Assembly: GCA_041658725.1 (NCBI GenBank)
Contig: JBAZZQ010000030.1
Location: 1 to 46,501 of the forward strand
DNA: 46,501 nucleotides
Direction: 5' to 3'
From: JBAZZQ01 sp041658725
GTDB taxonomy: Bacteria > Planctomycetota > Phycisphaerae > JAAYCJ01
This document shows, in pieces, positions 1-7,730 of this stretch. The position numbers and the translations under genes were made by a program. The stretch's first letter is position 1, and each line of letters starts with the position of its first letter. Under the pieces are notes generated by a model. That model had not been told where the DNA came from and made no database searches. It saw nothing but the letters and a program-made list of their open reading frames with translations.

Positions 1-2
1 GC

Positions 3-169
3 AATCCGTTGCTGATAAAATTGTTCACGGGTCGGTTCCACCGGCCAATCCTCATTCCACGATATGAAGATTATCGGAAAAGTGAAGATGTTTTGATGAG
101 AATGGGATTATGGGTCTGAACGGTTACAAGGTCGCCAAGGAAAACGCAATTAAACTACTTGGTCTTTAA
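3..169 (+). pseudogene. 3' end of an upstream gene, apparently frame-broken
   Basis: The window opens inside a plus-strand reading frame (codons from base 3) that runs 38 residues to a TGA at 117-119 and contains RPILIPRYEDYRKSEDVLM. A second frame, from about base 86 to a TAA near 167-169, ends in KVAKENAIKLLGL, which resembles the C-terminal end of TIM-barrel amidohydrolases. The two pieces read like one protein split by a frame change near 102-127. At that place lie an ATGGGATT/ATGGGTCT near-duplication and a 15-bp match (113-127) to the terminal repeat of the mobile elements at 18781 and 39373. I infer a disrupted gene. An intact gene ending at 119, followed by unrelated sequence, is also possible. 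The family is a guess from the tail only. Confidence 0.4.
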
Positions 170-181
170 TAGCTGAACAAA

Positions 182-202
182 GAGAGGCAGGCAATGCGTC
201 TC
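182..202. repeat. Dispersed palindrome, GAGACGCAT family, degenerate copy
   Basis: This copy has two mismatches to the family whose arms are GAGACGCAT and ATGCGTCTC around a 3-base loop. It is followed by TACCA, as is the copy at 4680. It lies just beyond the accA stop, so it could form a hairpin at the end of the accA transcript, but no T-run follows. Confidence 0.6.
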
Positions 203-220
203 TACCAAGAATCAAGATAA

Positions 221-1309
221 TTATACTTTGACCGGTTTTTGGGTCAGGGATGAAAATTCGTGGGTTTCAATTTTACCCGGTTGGCGTTTAGGTTTTATGG
301 CTGGGGCTGAGGGTCCGGTTTGGAAGAATTCGCCCATGTGGCGAAGCTTTTCGTACCGCTGGTGTAGAAGTTTTTCGGTGGGTATGCGGTTGAGCCTGGT
401 TAAGGATTCGGCCAGGTAATGTTCCAGGTTCGAGGCGGCGACGGCGGGGTCGCGATGGGCTCCGCCGAGGGGTTCGGGAACGATATCGTCGATGATTTTT
501 AGTTTTTTGAGGTCTTTTGGGGTCAATTTCAGGCATTCGGCAGCTTCGGGGGCTTTTTCCGCCGTTTTCCAGAGGATGGCGGCGCAGCCTTCGGGACTAA
601 TGACGGAATAATAGGCGTGTTCCATAGCGGCGACTCGATCTCCGACTCCAATTCCCAAGGCTCCGCCTGAACCACCTTCGGCGATGACTACGCAGACGAT
701 GGGGGTTTGCAGCCGGGCCATTTCCATTAGGTTCACGGCAATGGCTTGGGCGATTCCCCGTTCTTCGGCGCCGATTCCAGGGTAGGCGCCGGGTGTATCA
801 ATTAGGCAAACCACGGGCAGGTGGAATTTTTCAGCCAGTTTCATTTTCAGCAGGGCTTTACGGTATCCTTCCGGATGTGCGCAGCCGAAATAACATTCCA
901 CCTTCTCTTTAATATCCCGTCCTTTGCGATGTGCGATGAGCATACACTTATGCCCGGCCAGTCGGCCAAAACCTGTGATGATGGACTTGTCATTCCGAAA
1001 TTGCCGGTCGCCGCAGACTTCGCAAAAATCCCGAACGATCATACGGATGTAATCGACGGCTTGCGGGCGTTTTTGATGCCGGGCGACCTGGACCTTTTCC
1101 CAGGGTTTGAGATTCGCGTAGGTTTTTTTCATTAACGCGACGAGGGTCGTCCGCAGTTCGCGGGCTTCGACGGAGCAATCCCGGCCCGTCGTTATCTGTT
1201 GACGCTCCAGTTCCATGATCTGCTGTTCGATCTGAACCAAAGGTCTTTCAAATTCTAATATCGGTCCTGCCGAAAACTGGCCTTGCTTGCCAGTGTTATT
1301 ATCCGCCAT
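221..1309 (-). CDS. accA: Acetyl-CoA carboxylase carboxyltransferase subunit alpha
   Basis: This is the alpha half of the carboxyltransferase that moves CO2 from biotin-BCCP to acetyl-CoA, giving malonyl-CoA for fatty acid synthesis in the cytoplasm. The crotonase-like core is clear: DTPGAYPGIGAEERG near residue 175, then AEGGSGGALGIG and SPEGCAAILW. I chose the ATG at 1309 (362 aa) over the one at 1327 because GGAGAG lies 7 bases upstream. It is about 40 residues longer than E. coli AccA (319 aa), mainly from an N-terminal lead and a basic tail after residue 325. No accD, accB or accC is nearby, so the partners are elsewhere. It is divergent from tyrA with a shared 152-base upstream region. 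Confidence 0.95.
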   Translation of the reverse strand: MADNNTGKQGQFSAGPILEFERPLVQIEQQIMELERQQITTGRDCSVEARELRTTLVALMKKTYANLKPWEKVQVARHQKRPQAVDYIRMIVRDFCEVCGDRQFRNDKSIITGFGRLAGHKCMLIAHRKGRDIKEKVECYFGCAHPEGYRKALLKMKLAEKFHLPVVCLIDTPGAYPGIGAEERGIAQAIAVNLMEMARLQTPIVCVVIAEGGSGGALGIGVGDRVAAMEHAYYSVISPEGCAAILWKTAEKAPEAAECLKLTPKDLKKLKIIDDIVPEPLGGAHRDPAVAASNLEHYLAESLTRLNRIPTEKLLHQRYEKLRHMGEFFQTGPSAPAIKPKRQPGKIETHEFSSLTQKPVKV

Positions 1310-1337
1310 ATCAAATCTCTCCAACATCTATATGAAG

Positions 1338-1358
1338 GAGACGCATGCAATGCGTCTC
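1338..1358. repeat. Dispersed palindrome, GAGACGCAT family, perfect copy
   Basis: This is a perfect inverted repeat with 9-bp arms GAGACGCAT and ATGCGTCTC and loop GCA. It lies in the accA-tyrA intergenic space, 29 bases before the accA start, so it would form a hairpin in the accA leader. Confidence 0.8.
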
Positions 1359-1420
1359 ACGGTATGTCAATGTGTAGCTAACAAGGATACAGTTTTTCCA
1401 ACGATAACACAAGATAAAAA

Positions 1421-1449
1421 TTGACTTGTTGAAAGTCTTATGGTAGGCT
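1421..1449 (+). promoter_or_regulatory. Putative sigma70 promoter of tyrA
   Basis: TTGACT at 1421-1426, a 17-base spacer and TAGGCT at 1444-1449. Transcription would start near 1456, only about 6 bases before the ATG at 1462. The candidate at 18367-18395 has a similar form (TTGACG-17-TAGGGT). The -10 is weak. Confidence 0.45.
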
Positions 1450-1461
1450 TAACGTGCTTTT

Positions 1462-2367
1462 ATGGCTAATTCATTAAAGGGTAATGTCTTGAAAATTAAA
1501 GACTTAGGGAAAATCGGTATTGTCGGGCCCGGTCTTTTAGGCGGATCGATCAGTTTGGCTCTTAAAAGTCGGGATATCCCGGCCAAAATCGTCGGGATCG
1601 GTCATCGTAAATCATCGCTTGACCGGGCCATTCAGATCGGAGCCATTGATGAGGCTTCGGAAGATTTATCCGCACTGGCCGACAGCCAACTGGTTATTAT
1701 CGCTACCCCCATCAGTTTGATTAAGAAGACCATTGACTCATTGGCTGCTATTCTTCAGCCAGGGGCGATCGTTACTGATGTCGGTTCGACCAAGCGAAAA
1801 GTCTGTCAGTGGGGCGGACAATTGCTCAAACGCAAGATCGAATTTGTGGGGTCGCACCCCATCGCCGGGTCGGAAAAGCGGGGGATCGACTTTGCCCGGC
1901 CTGATTTGTTTGCCAATGCCAATTGTTTCATTACCCCCACCCCAGGAAATTCCACTGATGCGGTAAATCTGGTCAGTGAACTTTGGACTCTGATCGGGAT
2001 GCGGGTTATCCAGACTTCCCCGGAACGGCACGATCAATTACTGGCTGCGGTTTCGCATTTGCCGCATCTGGTCGCCGCCGGCTTGGTCAACGCCTGCTCG
2101 GAAGATCAGCTTAGGTTTACAGGGACCGGATTCCTCGATACCACCCGTATCGCCTCCGGCGATGTGAATCTTTGGCATGATATTCTGGTCTCAAATTCGG
2201 ACAAAATTGAGTCGGCCTTGAAAAAATTTATCGGGGAAATAGATAAACTCAGGGTGGCGATTAAGAACAAGGATTCGAAAAAGATATGCGAGTTTTTAGC
2301 TAAGGCGAAAACGAAAAGAGACGATCTAATGAAATTCAAGCTGGAGCATAAACAGATCGAGGCGTAA
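1462..2367 (+). CDS. tyrA: Prephenate dehydrogenase
   Basis: Oxidative decarboxylation of prephenate to 4-hydroxyphenylpyruvate with NAD(P)+, in tyrosine synthesis. The Rossmann fold begins at GIVGPGLLGGSISLAL (about residues 19-34). The family signature SHPIAGSEKRG is near residue 130, followed by the helical dimerisation domain. It is 301 aa, the usual size of monofunctional TyrA, with no chorismate mutase or ACT domain. The start is uncertain. ATG 1462 has no Shine-Dalgarno sequence and would be almost leaderless from the promoter seen. An in-frame TTG at 1489 has AAAGGG 7 bases upstream and would start MKIKDLGKIG. No other aromatic pathway gene is adjacent. Confidence 0.9.
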   Translation: MANSLKGNVLKIKDLGKIGIVGPGLLGGSISLALKSRDIPAKIVGIGHRKSSLDRAIQIGAIDEASEDLSALADSQLVIIATPISLIKKTIDSLAAILQPGAIVTDVGSTKRKVCQWGGQLLKRKIEFVGSHPIAGSEKRGIDFARPDLFANANCFITPTPGNSTDAVNLVSELWTLIGMRVIQTSPERHDQLLAAVSHLPHLVAAGLVNACSEDQLRFTGTGFLDTTRIASGDVNLWHDILVSNSDKIESALKKFIGEIDKLRVAIKNKDSKKICEFLAKAKTKRDDLMKFKLEHKQIEA

Positions 2368-2386
2368 TTGCCTATGTATTAAAGAA

Positions 2387-2404
2387 GGCGGAGCAAGCCC
2401 CGCC
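2387..2404. repeat. GGCGG/CCGCC hairpin repeat after tyrA
   Basis: GGCGG, a 7-8 base loop and CCGCC, continuing into CCTAC. It lies 20 bases after the tyrA stop. It belongs to the GTAGGGGC-type dispersed hairpins, similar in style to the cargo of the element at 18781. No T-run follows, so terminator activity is unproven. Confidence 0.5.
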
Positions 2405-2465
2405 CCTACTTGCGTCATGACGGAGAAGAGAAAGAAAGTCATAGTCCATAGTGAAGGAGTTAATA

Positions 2466-3875
2466 ATGGCAGATCAAATCAAACTTTATTACAAGAACGT
2501 TACGGCAGACATAGTAGGTCAGGAGCATGGTTTAAGTCTGGATCAATTCAAATATTATACCGATCAGATTGCCCAGACGGTGAACAGTATTAATCAACAA
2601 GTAGCGGATGGGAAACTGCCGTTTCGGCGGCTTCCTTATGACCAACAAATGGTGCAGCGGACCAAAGATGTGGCGGGGGAAATGCGCGGCCGATATGACA
2701 ATCTGGTCGTTCTCGGGATTGGCGGGTCGGCGCTCGGTAATATTGCCTTGCAGACAGCGCTCAATCATCCGTTCTATAATCTGCTGCCTTCGGATCGGCG
2801 AGCTGGTCCGAAAACGTTTGTCATGGACAACGTTGATCCGGTGCAGTTTCAGGGATTATTGGACCTGCTCGACGGGCAGCTTGATCGGACTCTTTTTAAT
2901 GTGGTTAGCAAATCAGGAGAAACGGCGGAGACGGCTTCGCAATTTTTGATTGTTCGGAATTTGATTCGAACGCGGCGTGGGGCTTCCAAACTTGCGGAGA
3001 ATATTATCGTGACGACCGATCCGGCGAGCGGGACATTACGGCAGATAGCCGCGCGGGATGGGTATATTACGCTTGCGGTCCCGCCGGGAGTGGGTGGGCG
3101 ATTCAGTGTGCTGTCACAGGTGGGTTTATTTTCAGCTGCGATGTGCGGGATCGATATTGAAGGATTGATGGCTGGGGCCAGGGATATGGACCAGCGTGTT
3201 TCAAAGACGGAATTAGTTGAAAACCCGGCTGCCATTTTTGCCCTGATTCAATATTTATTTTACGGCCAGGGAAAGACGCTTAGCGTTATGATGCCTTACA
3301 GCTACCAGCTAAAGGACCTTTCGGACTGGTTCCGCCAGTTGTGGGCTGAATCTTTGGGTAAGGATAAGACTTTGGACGGCAAACCCGCTCAGATCGGTCC
3401 TACTCCGATCAAGGCTTTGGGCACGACCGATCAGCACAGCCAGGTTCAACTCTATCGGGAAGGACTCAACAATAAGGTATTCACATTCCTGGAGGTGGAG
3501 AAATTTGCTTCCCAGTGCCCAATTCCACGCGAACTGGAACAGGTTGAAAGTATTGCCTATCTGGGTGGAAAATCGCTGGAGAAATTGATCAATAACGAAA
3601 AAATCGCAACCGAATACGCACTGGTGGCTTCGAAGCGTCCGTGTCTGACCATTGTATTTCCCGAGATTAGCGCGTATTGCGTGGGGCAGTTTATTTATAT
3701 GCTTGAAACCGCCACCAGCATTGCCGGATCGCTTTTTAATTTAAATACTTACGATCAACCGGCGGTGGAGTTGGGGAAGCAGGCCACGTTTGCCCTGATG
3801 GAACGAGCGGGATACGAGGAGTTAGCGAAGAAAATGGCTGCGTCTATCCAACGGGATAAAAAGTTCCTGGTATAG
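2466..3875 (+). CDS. pgi: Glucose-6-phosphate isomerase
   Basis: Interconverts glucose 6-phosphate and fructose 6-phosphate in glycolysis and gluconeogenesis. It has two SIS-type domains: LGIGGSALGN near residue 85, the sugar-phosphate loop VVSKSGETAET near 150, the base-containing LWAESLGKDK near 295, and TTDQHSQVQLYREG near 325, all typical. The protein is 469 aa, in the compact bacterial size range. I chose the ATG at 2466 (MADQIKLYY) rather than an upstream GTG at 2451 because GAAGGAG lies 6 bases before it. The next gene follows after 46 bases with an equally good Shine-Dalgarno sequence. Confidence 0.95.
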   Translation: MADQIKLYYKNVTADIVGQEHGLSLDQFKYYTDQIAQTVNSINQQVADGKLPFRRLPYDQQMVQRTKDVAGEMRGRYDNLVVLGIGGSALGNIALQTALNHPFYNLLPSDRRAGPKTFVMDNVDPVQFQGLLDLLDGQLDRTLFNVVSKSGETAETASQFLIVRNLIRTRRGASKLAENIIVTTDPASGTLRQIAARDGYITLAVPPGVGGRFSVLSQVGLFSAAMCGIDIEGLMAGARDMDQRVSKTELVENPAAIFALIQYLFYGQGKTLSVMMPYSYQLKDLSDWFRQLWAESLGKDKTLDGKPAQIGPTPIKALGTTDQHSQVQLYREGLNNKVFTFLEVEKFASQCPIPRELEQVESIAYLGGKSLEKLINNEKIATEYALVASKRPCLTIVFPEISAYCVGQFIYMLETATSIAGSLFNLNTYDQPAVELGKQATFALMERAGYEELAKKMAASIQRDKKFLV

Positions 3876-3921
3876 ATTTTAGACACACGTTAATGTAAAA
3901 TAATCAGTGAAGGAGTAACAC

Positions 3922-4674
3922 ATGGCTCATTCATCTCGGAAAAGTTCGGGCGGTCTTCCCACCATGATTGAACGGCAGATGCGGAATTGGTCCCTTTTGC
4001 GGGAACAGGGGGCAAAAAATATTTCCACCGGGCCTGCCTGCCAAAAGCTGCGATTCTATATAACTCTTTCACGCGAGAGCGGCTGTGGAACGGACCCGAT
4101 CGTGGAAAAACTCGCCGAGCGTACGGGTTTTCAGAAATTCGATAGGGAAATTCTAGATTACATGGTGAAACGCGATGACGTTCGCCGCCGGCTTTACGAA
4201 ACGCTGGATAATCATACGCTCGGCTGGATCGAAGGGATTTGCAGTTCTCTTTCTTTTGGTCCGACGGTGGATGAAACGGGGTATTTTTTGCGGCTTTCCC
4301 GCGCCGTTCTGGCGGTTTGTCTTAATACCCACGCCATCATCGTTGGTCGGGGAGCCAATTTCATTCTCCCCCGTCAGTGCGGCTTGGCCGTTCGACTGGT
4401 CGCCCCGTATGATTATCGCCTGGAAACCTTTGCCAAACGCATGGACCTCGACCACAATACCGCCCGAGACCAGATGGAGTTGATCGATCAGAATCGAAGC
4501 CAGTTCATCGAAAATCATTTTGGAAAATATGCGTATGATCCGCGTCGGTATGATTTGGTTGTCAATGTCTCGCGATTTTCCCCGGATACGGTGGTCGATA
4601 TTATCGTTACCGCCCTGCAGGTCAGGGCTGGGAAAAATTTGAAATTGCCTGTTAGTGGTTCCCCGGCGGAATAA
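3922..4674 (+). CDS. Cytidylate kinase-like family protein
   Basis: A P-loop kinase of the cytidylate kinase-like family (PF13189 type). The nucleotide-binding loop is the divergent TLSRESGCGTDPIVEKLA near residue 50. It is followed by KFDREILDYM and IVGRGANFIL, a combination typical of this family rather than of housekeeping Cmk. It is 250 aa. The substrate is not known from sequence, and these proteins should not be assumed to phosphorylate CMP. The start is supported by GAAGGAG 6 bases before the ATG. It is probably co-transcribed with pgi upstream. A perfect dispersed palindrome begins 6 bases after its stop. Confidence 0.8.
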   Translation: MAHSSRKSSGGLPTMIERQMRNWSLLREQGAKNISTGPACQKLRFYITLSRESGCGTDPIVEKLAERTGFQKFDREILDYMVKRDDVRRRLYETLDNHTLGWIEGICSSLSFGPTVDETGYFLRLSRAVLAVCLNTHAIIVGRGANFILPRQCGLAVRLVAPYDYRLETFAKRMDLDHNTARDQMELIDQNRSQFIENHFGKYAYDPRRYDLVVNVSRFSPDTVVDIIVTALQVRAGKNLKLPVSGSPAE

Positions 4675-4679
4675 ATTCC

Positions 4680-4700
4680 GAGACGCATGCAATGCGTCTC
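4680..4700. repeat. Dispersed palindrome, GAGACGCAT family, perfect copy
   Basis: Perfect copy (9-bp arms, loop GCA) between the cytidylate-kinase-like stop and the queG start, followed by TACCA. It leaves only 17 bases before the queG ATG, so the hairpin is part of any queG leader. Confidence 0.85.
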
Positions 4701-4717
4701 TACCAGATTTAATCTGT

Positions 4718-5650
4718 ATGAGCGTACAATTAAAACAGGATATTTTTGCCGCTGCCCACGAGATGGGATTCGATCTGGTTGGCTTGACGTTGCCGATGAT
4801 TGCCAACGGTGGGTTCTATCAGGATTGGATTAAAAACAACTATGCCGGGTCGATGGAGTACTTACACCGGCATATTGAAAAACGCCTGGACCCCCGCCTG
4901 CTTGTGCCCGAGGTCAAAACTATTCTTTGTCTGGGTTTGAATTATTTTCAAAAGTCCACGGAACCCTCGGCGGAGGGACAGATATCTGTTTATGCCTGGG
5001 GCAGGGATTATCATCTGGTTATGAAGGATATGCTGCATCGGCTGGCGGGGAAAATTAGTGAACTCGTCGGAAGGGATTTTGTTTACCGGGCGTTTGTCGA
5101 TAGCGGTCCGGTGCTGGAAAAAGTCCTTGCTCAGCAGGCGGGATTGGGTTGGATTGGTAAAAATAGTTGCCTGATCAATCGCGACGCGGGGTCGTTTGTT
5201 TTTTTGGGCGAATTGTTCCTTGATTTTGAACTGCCCGTGAATGAGCCAGGGGAAAATTATTGCGGCCGATGTCAAAAGTGTATCGAGGCCTGTCCCGTCC
5301 GTGCCATTGTCGCTCCATCCGTAATCGATGCCCGGCGATGCCTTTCGTATTTGACCATCGAACATCGCGGGGAAATAGATTCGGGTTTGGCCGAGCGAAT
5401 GGGTCATTGCCTTTTCGGCTGCGACCTTTGCCAGCAGGTTTGTCCGTTCAATCAAAAATGTCAACCAACTTCGATTGCTGATTTTCGAAGGCATGTGTTG
5501 GGCGAAAACGTTAATCCCACCGAAGTCATAAGCTGGGATGAAAAAACGTATCGGTTACGAACAGCGGATTCCGCCGGCGGCAGGGCGACTCTGGAACAAT
5601 GGCGCCGCAACGCGAAATGTGTTACCTTGTTTGCGAAACGCCGGACGTAG
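4718..5650 (+). CDS. queG: Epoxyqueuosine reductase
   Basis: Last step of queuosine synthesis: B12-dependent reduction of epoxyqueuosine in tRNA to queuosine. An N-terminal DUF1730-type domain contains YFQKSTEPS and AYAWGRDYH-type motifs (here VYAWGRDYHLVMKDML). It is followed by GPVLEKVLAQQAGLGWIGKNSCLI. Two [4Fe-4S] motifs follow: CGRCQKCIEACP near residue 185 and CDLCQQVCPFN near 235. Start ATG 4718 gives 310 aa, in the normal range. The longer frame from 4655 would read through the palindrome at 4680 and add unrelated residues. No strong Shine-Dalgarno sequence is visible. Its 3' end overlaps that of the convergent lipoprotein gene by 29 bases. Confidence 0.93.
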   Translation: MSVQLKQDIFAAAHEMGFDLVGLTLPMIANGGFYQDWIKNNYAGSMEYLHRHIEKRLDPRLLVPEVKTILCLGLNYFQKSTEPSAEGQISVYAWGRDYHLVMKDMLHRLAGKISELVGRDFVYRAFVDSGPVLEKVLAQQAGLGWIGKNSCLINRDAGSFVFLGELFLDFELPVNEPGENYCGRCQKCIEACPVRAIVAPSVIDARRCLSYLTIEHRGEIDSGLAERMGHCLFGCDLCQQVCPFNQKCQPTSIADFRRHVLGENVNPTEVISWDEKTYRLRTADSAGGRATLEQWRRNAKCVTLFAKRRT

Positions 5651-6290
5651 CAGGAACGGTTGTCGGTGGGATTTTGACATCGACCAGTTTTTCCGCAGCG
5701 AAGGGTTTGCCCGTTAGCAGCTCCATAAAATCCACGTGTACCGTAATGTGCGCGCTATTCGGTCTTTTCGAAAATGGGCATCGGATTGCATAATGATTTG
5801 TCCAGAAGCGGCTGATCCACATCTTTTCAAGTTCATCTGGTCTGATATTAACTTCGCCGACCAGCCGGGGTTCGCCGGTCAACTCAAACAACCGTACTCT
5901 TACCGACCCCGCCGCTTTGATGGCTTGGCCGCTGCCATCGAACGGCTGAAGATAAATCACCACCCCGTCGTCATAAGCATGCGCACCCTCGTGATACCCG
6001 CCCGTTACTCGGTCCAGTTGAATCGAGGCCACCCGGGTAAGTTTGGCAAAACGCTCCGGTCCCAGACGTTGAAGATTCGCAATTTGCTGGTTTTGTGTCG
6101 CAATGGTCTGATTGTCCACGACAATCTGTTGGGTAAGTTTTTGATTTTCGCTCTTAAGCTGCAGAATCTGATTTTGGTATTCCACCAGCCTTTTCGCTCC
6201 CTGACCCGAAGTCGCACAACCGGACACTACCCCGTAGGCCAGGCTGACAACGACCAAAGTCAAAATGTCGCGAAAAGATTTACGCACCAT
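5622..6290 (-). CDS. Coiled-coil lipoprotein of unknown function
   Basis: A 222-aa predicted lipoprotein. Residues 1-24 form a signal peptide and VVSGC gives lipidation at Cys25. Residues 33-75 are Gln/Asn-rich heptads (YQNQILQLKSENQKL and so on), a likely coiled coil. The C-terminal part is a compact beta-rich domain (GVVIYLQPFDGSGQ, then VRVRLFELTGEP). I do not recognise the family. I chose ATG 6290 because it gives a clean signal peptide; longer starts only read clpP sequence. It overlaps the clpP stop by 11 bases, so it is translationally coupled to the protease genes. A role in envelope quality control is conceivable but not shown. Confidence 0.75.
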   Translation of the reverse strand: MVRKSFRDILTLVVVSLAYGVVSGCATSGQGAKRLVEYQNQILQLKSENQKLTQQIVVDNQTIATQNQQIANLQRLGPERFAKLTRVASIQLDRVTGGYHEGAHAYDDGVVIYLQPFDGSGQAIKAAGSVRVRLFELTGEPRLVGEVNIRPDELEKMWISRFWTNHYAIRCPFSKRPNSAHITVHVDFMELLTGKPFAAEKLVDVKIPPTTVPATSGVSQTR

Positions 6291-6954
6291 TAGTCTGGTC
6301 CGAATTTTCATCCGATTCGGTCGTATCAACGGTTTCGCTCGGTTTCGGGGCCTGTTCCGGCGCCCGGTGCAAAATGCGATCGGCCAATCCGTAGGCGATA
6401 GTTTCTTCGGCGTCAAGCCAGAGGTTTCGGTCCGAATCCCGTTGGATTTTTTCCATCGATTGACCTGTATGCTTGCTTAGGATTTCATATAGGCGTTTGC
6501 GTAACCGGATGATTTCTTTGGCTTCGATTGAAAGATCAGTCGCCCGGCCTTCCAGCACTCCTGAAATCAACGGCTGATGGATCAAAATTCTGCTGTTGGG
6601 CAACAGATATCGTTTTCCCGGACTGCCTCCCGCGAACAAAACCGCTCCCATACTGGCGGCCTGACCGATGCAATACGTCGCCACCGGGCATCGCAAAAAC
6701 TGCATCGTATCGTAAATTCCCAGACCCGACGTGATGGCTCCGCCCGGCGAGTTGATGTAAAAGCTGATCTCGCTTTTGCTGTCTTCGTTGGACAAAAATA
6801 ACATCTGGGCGATTATCAGGTTCGCCGAATCGTCATCCACCGGTCCGCCAAGAAACACGATCCGGTCCCGAAGCAAGCGGCTGTAAATGTCATAAGCCCG
6901 CTCACCGCGACCGGACTTTTCTATTACGATTGGAACTAGATGTTGATTATTCAT
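6280..6954 (-). CDS. clpP: ATP-dependent Clp protease proteolytic subunit (S-H-N triad)
   Basis: A ClpP serine protease subunit, 224 aa, with strong overall similarity to E. coli ClpP: YDIYSRLLRDRIVFL, YINSPGGAITSG, the GQAASMGA loop with Ser101, and ILIHQP with His126. By alignment with the E. coli segment RDTERDRFL, the catalytic Asp171 position is Asn177 (RDSDRNLWL; codon AAC on the minus strand). Listeria ClpP1 is known to carry a similar Asp-to-Asn change and to depend on a partner ClpP. Here the partner is the adjacent gene at 7030-7695. ClpX or ClpA/C unfoldases are not in the window. A C-terminal acidic tail of about 25 residues extends past the core. Confidence 0.95.
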   Translation of the reverse strand: MNNQHLVPIVIEKSGRGERAYDIYSRLLRDRIVFLGGPVDDDSANLIIAQMLFLSNEDSKSEISFYINSPGGAITSGLGIYDTMQFLRCPVATYCIGQAASMGAVLFAGGSPGKRYLLPNSRILIHQPLISGVLEGRATDLSIEAKEIIRLRKRLYEILSKHTGQSMEKIQRDSDRNLWLDAEETIAYGLADRILHRAPEQAPKPSETVDTTESDENSDQTNGA

Positions 6955-7029
6955 TCCTTTTCTTTCTGTTCAAATTTATAAGATGAAGCCCGCTTACTTA
7001 CGTGCGCGTCTCTTAAAGAGGTTATGAAA

Positions 7030-7695
7030 TTACTCCGCCGGTTGACCACCGACCGGCTGACCACCGATCACTTTGGCTGCCCTTTCCGGTTCAAGAACCT
7101 CATCGAGCAACCCATATATTTTTGCTTCCGCAACGGTCAGATAATGATCTCGTTCGGTTTCCTGCTCGATTTTTTCCACGGGCTGACCGCTATGCTTGGC
7201 GATCAGCTCATTCATGGTCCGCCGGTCATGCAAAATTTGTTCAGCCTGGATGCTGATATCTTCCGCCTGACCCGTTACTCCGCCCCACGGTTGATGAATC
7301 ATGATCTTGCTGTGCGGAAGGGCATAACGTTTTCCTTTCGTCCCCGCCGCCAAAAGCAACGCCGCACCGCTGAACGCCACTCCGACACAATACGTGGCGA
7401 TTTCGCAGCTCAAATACTGCATCGTGTCATAAATCGCCAGGACTTCTCCCACCGATCCGCCAGGGCAGTTGATATACATGTGAATATCCTGATCTTTCTT
7501 CAGGTATTGCAAACGCAGAAGCTTCTTGATGATATCCGTCCCGAACGTTCCGCCATACTGCATGAACATCTGCGTACTGAGCGGCATATCGACAAAAATG
7601 ATCCGATTTTCCATCAGCAGTTCATTGATGGTCATTTGCCGCCACTGCTGATAATTCGGACCCTGTGCGTGTGAATCCGGATACGATACTGTCAT
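7030..7695 (-). CDS. clpP: Second ClpP subunit (complete triad, divergent active-site loop)
   Basis: A paralogous ClpP of 221 aa. The triad is complete: Ser109 in GVAFSGAA, His134 in IMIHQP and Asp183 in ETERDHYL. The loop around the serine differs from the canonical GQAASMGA, and the N-terminal segment is longer and divergent (MFMQYGGTFGTDIIKKLL). I chose ATG 7695 (MTVSYPD) because GGAG lies 9 bases upstream; ATG 7710 would add five residues. It follows tig by 35 bases and precedes the other clpP, giving the common order tig-clpP with a duplicated subunit. The two are likely to form mixed 14-mers. Confidence 0.93.
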   Translation of the reverse strand: MTVSYPDSHAQGPNYQQWRQMTINELLMENRIIFVDMPLSTQMFMQYGGTFGTDIIKKLLRLQYLKKDQDIHMYINCPGGSVGEVLAIYDTMQYLSCEIATYCVGVAFSGAALLLAAGTKGKRYALPHSKIMIHQPWGGVTGQAEDISIQAEQILHDRRTMNELIAKHSGQPVEKIEQETERDHYLTVAEAKIYGLLDEVLEPERAAKVIGGQPVGGQPAE

Positions 7696-7730
7696 ATTAA
7701 AAATCTCCATCTTGAGCTTGACGAATATTC

